Part shown: positions 9,703 through 10,937 of the stretch, piece after piece | How positions within the stretch are numbered: the first letter of the stretch is position 1 | How the letters are laid out: every line of letters starts with the position of its first letter | From: Baffinella frigidus | Lineage: Eukaryota; Cryptophyceae; Cryptomonadales; Baffinellaceae | Reading direction: 5' to 3' | Assembly: GCA_026770585.1 (NCBI GenBank) | Contig: MU646840.1 | Coordinates: 263,500-274,436 of the forward strand | DNA: 10,937 nt | Made by a program: the position numbers and the translations under genes | The notes under the pieces: generated by a model | What the model was told of the DNA's origin: nothing | Database searches by the model: none | What the model saw: only the letters and a program-made list of their open reading frames with translations

Positions 9703-9754
9703 CTCATAACCTGTACGATCGCAGGAGACGATCCAAGAGCTGGACATGACCCTC
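9703..9754 (+). repeat. Direct repeat copy 1 (partner 10081-10126)
   Basis: ctcataacctgtac, six extra bases, aggagacgatcca, then gagctggacatgaccctc. The partner lacks the six bases. The 20-bp minisatellite begins at its last bases. Confidence 0.9.
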
Positions 9755-9870
9755 GTAGCTAGATGTGTTCGTTCGTAGCTAGGTGTGTTCGTTCGTAGCT
9801 AGGTGTGTTCGTTCGTAGCTAGGTGTGTTCGTTCGTAGCTAGGTGTGTTCGTTCGTAGCTAGGTGTGTTT
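9753..9870 (+). repeat. 20-bp minisatellite, six units
   Basis: Unit tcgtagctaggtgtgttcgt; the first unit has agatg for aggtg, the middle four are identical, and the sixth ends in gtttg. Diverged remnants (gtagctgggctttgttcgta) follow to about 9892. 20 is not a multiple of 3, and no open frame uses it convincingly. Confidence 0.97.
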
Positions 9871-9934
9871 GTAGCTGGGCTTTGTTCGTAGCGTGTCTGA
9901 CCCATAACCTGAGCTCTCGACGCATAACCTGAGC

Positions 9935-10063
9935 TGTAAGAGGTGGAGTTAGAATCCATCCGGAAAATGCTTGTATGAGCGGCCGACACGGGGTACAGTA
10001 AGTGGCACAATGCGTAGCATGTGCGGCACTGACGCTGATTTTTTTGCAATAAATCATCAATCT
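9935..10063 (-). repeat. Inverted copy of 5892-6021
   Basis: Partner of the segment after the CCATAAA array. Here it sits between two stretches carrying the acctgagctctcgac motif (9907-9937 and 10066-10082), which looks like an insertion into a pre-existing tandem of that motif. Confidence 0.88.
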
Positions 10064-10080
10064 CCAACCTGAGCTCTCGA

Positions 10081-10126
10081 CTCATAACCTGTACAGGAGA
10101 CGATCCAGGAGCTGGACATGACCCTC
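10081..10126 (+). repeat. Direct repeat copy 2 (partner 9703-9754)
   Basis: The two copies bracket the minisatellite and the inverted 130-bp segment, 378 bp apart start to start. There is no minisatellite after this copy. Confidence 0.9.
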
Positions 10127-10436
10127 CAATTCATCCGCGAGCTCCAAGGGGTGCGCGCCTCAACCCCCTTCGCAATCTTTGTTCGCAGATCTTTGTTCGC
10201 AAAGTGAGAGGCTTAGATCTCATCCGAGCACATGTTTTATTTGAAAGGAAATTGCCTATCAAACCGGATTATGGCCCTAATTCAATTTACTTAGGGCCCT
10301 AATTAATCTTCGGCCAACTCCTATGAACAGATAGGGATTCCTTTTCTTTTAAATTGAACATGACCCCGGATTAGATTTATGTTCGCATTCTTTTGTAGGA
10401 GTGAGTTTCCTTTTGTCGAATTGAGTTTTCCCTAGA
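10127..10436. other. AT-richer unassigned sequence
   Basis: Small internal repeats only: atctttgttcgcag twice (10176-10200) and ggccctaatt twice (about 10272 and 10296). No open frame of note, no tRNA, no recognised regulatory site. Confidence 0.5.
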
Positions 10437-10558
10437 CTCTACACTCCAAACCCCCAAAACCTAAACCCTCAACCCTCAACCCTAAACCCTAAACCCGAAA
10501 CCCGAAACCCTAAACCCTAAACCCGAAACCCTTAAACCCTAAACCCTAAACCCTGAAG
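10437..10558 (+). repeat. Telomere-like block (CCCTAAA with CCCGAAA patch)
   Basis: Degenerate CCCCCAAA/CCCTCAA units on the left, then mostly perfect CCCTAAA with a CCCGAAA patch in the middle. C-rich strand on +. This is the block closest to canonical sequence in the window. Confidence 0.96.
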
Positions 10559-10583
10559 CAGAAGGACCCGAAGGCACAAGACA

Positions 10584-10653
10584 CGTGGATGAACAAGAGC
10601 GCGAGCCTCGCAGGAAGAAGCCGAAGAGGCAGCATGGGTGTGGTGAGTCGCCC
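10584..10653 (+). repeat. 70-bp direct repeat copy 1 with GTGAGT
   Basis: cgtggatgaacaagagcgcg to ggtgtggtgagtcg matches 10742-10811 without gaps, about nine differences, most in the middle. Both retain cagcatgggtgtg|gtgagt, a consensus-like 5' splice site. The reading VDEQEREPRRK / VDGQECELCGQ is open in both, but nothing identifies it. Confidence 0.88.
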
Positions 10654-10741
10654 CCGAACATTCCTCGGGGGATTTGATTTTCTAACCCCCAAAGCGTACC
10701 ACGGGGGTCAGTCCGAACCGCCACACCGTCCAAACACGACT

Positions 10742-10811
10742 CGTGGATGGACAAGAGTGCGAGTTATGCGGGCAGGAGCCGAAGAGGCAGCATGGGTGTG
10801 GTGAGTCGTCC
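10742..10811 (+). repeat. 70-bp direct repeat copy 2 with GTGAGT
   Basis: Partner at an offset of 158 bp. The sequences after the gtgagt differ except for cccccgaac words. 10812-10937 shows no further feature apart from a G-rich end. Confidence 0.88.
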
Positions 10812-10937
10812 CCTACCAACCCCCGAACCGTGCCACTTAGCAGCCACCGGGAGCTTCACGGATACAGTCCATCTAAACTATTTGTACTGGAATATTGTTC
10901 ATTTGCATTGGATTGGCGCAAGGGGGGTGGGGCGGAG

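Noticed and set aside
9753-9870. CRISPR-like regular repeats
   Set aside because: The 20-bp units are directly adjacent with no spacers, so this is a minisatellite.

Overview
This window reads as eukaryotic, repeat-dominated, subtelomere-like DNA. I find no complete protein-coding gene, no rRNA or tRNA gene, no CRISPR array and no prokaryotic operon structure. The best lineage clue is the heptamer CCCTAAA (TTTAGGG on the other strand), present in many short, degenerate interstitial blocks. TTTAGGG-type telomeres are known from land plants, many algae, several stramenopiles and alveolates (apicomplexans, dinoflagellates). A GC-rich background with short exon-like patches that prefer G or C at codon position 3 would fit a microalga or another protist, but the species cannot be fixed from this sequence. 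In every block except the centre of one palindrome the C-rich strand lies on the + strand, as expected of DNA derived from the left end of a chromosome.

Layout. 1-121 is a (GA)n microsatellite. 122-2720 is mostly unique, GC-rich sequence with a (GA)n/(GACA)n microsatellite, a 181-bp inverted-repeat element (1830-2010), a 142-bp near-perfect palindrome (2283-2424), a 66-bp inverted duplication (1182-1247 / 2479-2544) and three short exon-like stretches. 2753-2918 is a palindrome whose centre joins telomere-like motifs head to head. 2979-3411 holds a direct duplication split by telomere-like repeats. 3544-3660 is a second copy of the 142-bp palindrome family, and 3693-4053 carries GC-rich duplications.

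3985-5745 and 6418-6600 are the telomere-like core. Blocks of different heptamer variants (CCCTAAA, CCCCAAA, CCCGAAA, CCCGATA, CCYGGAA, CCATAAA, CAATAAA) alternate with short duplicated non-telomeric modules, including a small inverted-repeat element (4599-4759). 6600-7480 contains direct repeats spaced about 265-295 bp. 7481-9050 is a mosaic of a repeated unit with a splice-acceptor-like end, a coiled-coil-like 70-bp module in three direct copies, a partner of the 4599-4759 element in inverted orientation, and GC-rich hairpins. 9199-10126 is built of minisatellites (21, 49 and 20 bp) and a 130-bp inverted copy of 5892-6021. 10437-10558 is a last telomere-like block, followed by a 70-bp direct duplication.

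Taken together, the window is a patchwork in which the same few dozen modules recur in new orders and orientations, as expected from repeated ectopic exchange or break repair near a chromosome end. Most long open reading frames are by-products of stop-free heptamer or microsatellite repeats. All alignments were made by eye; identities are my own counts over the stated coordinates.
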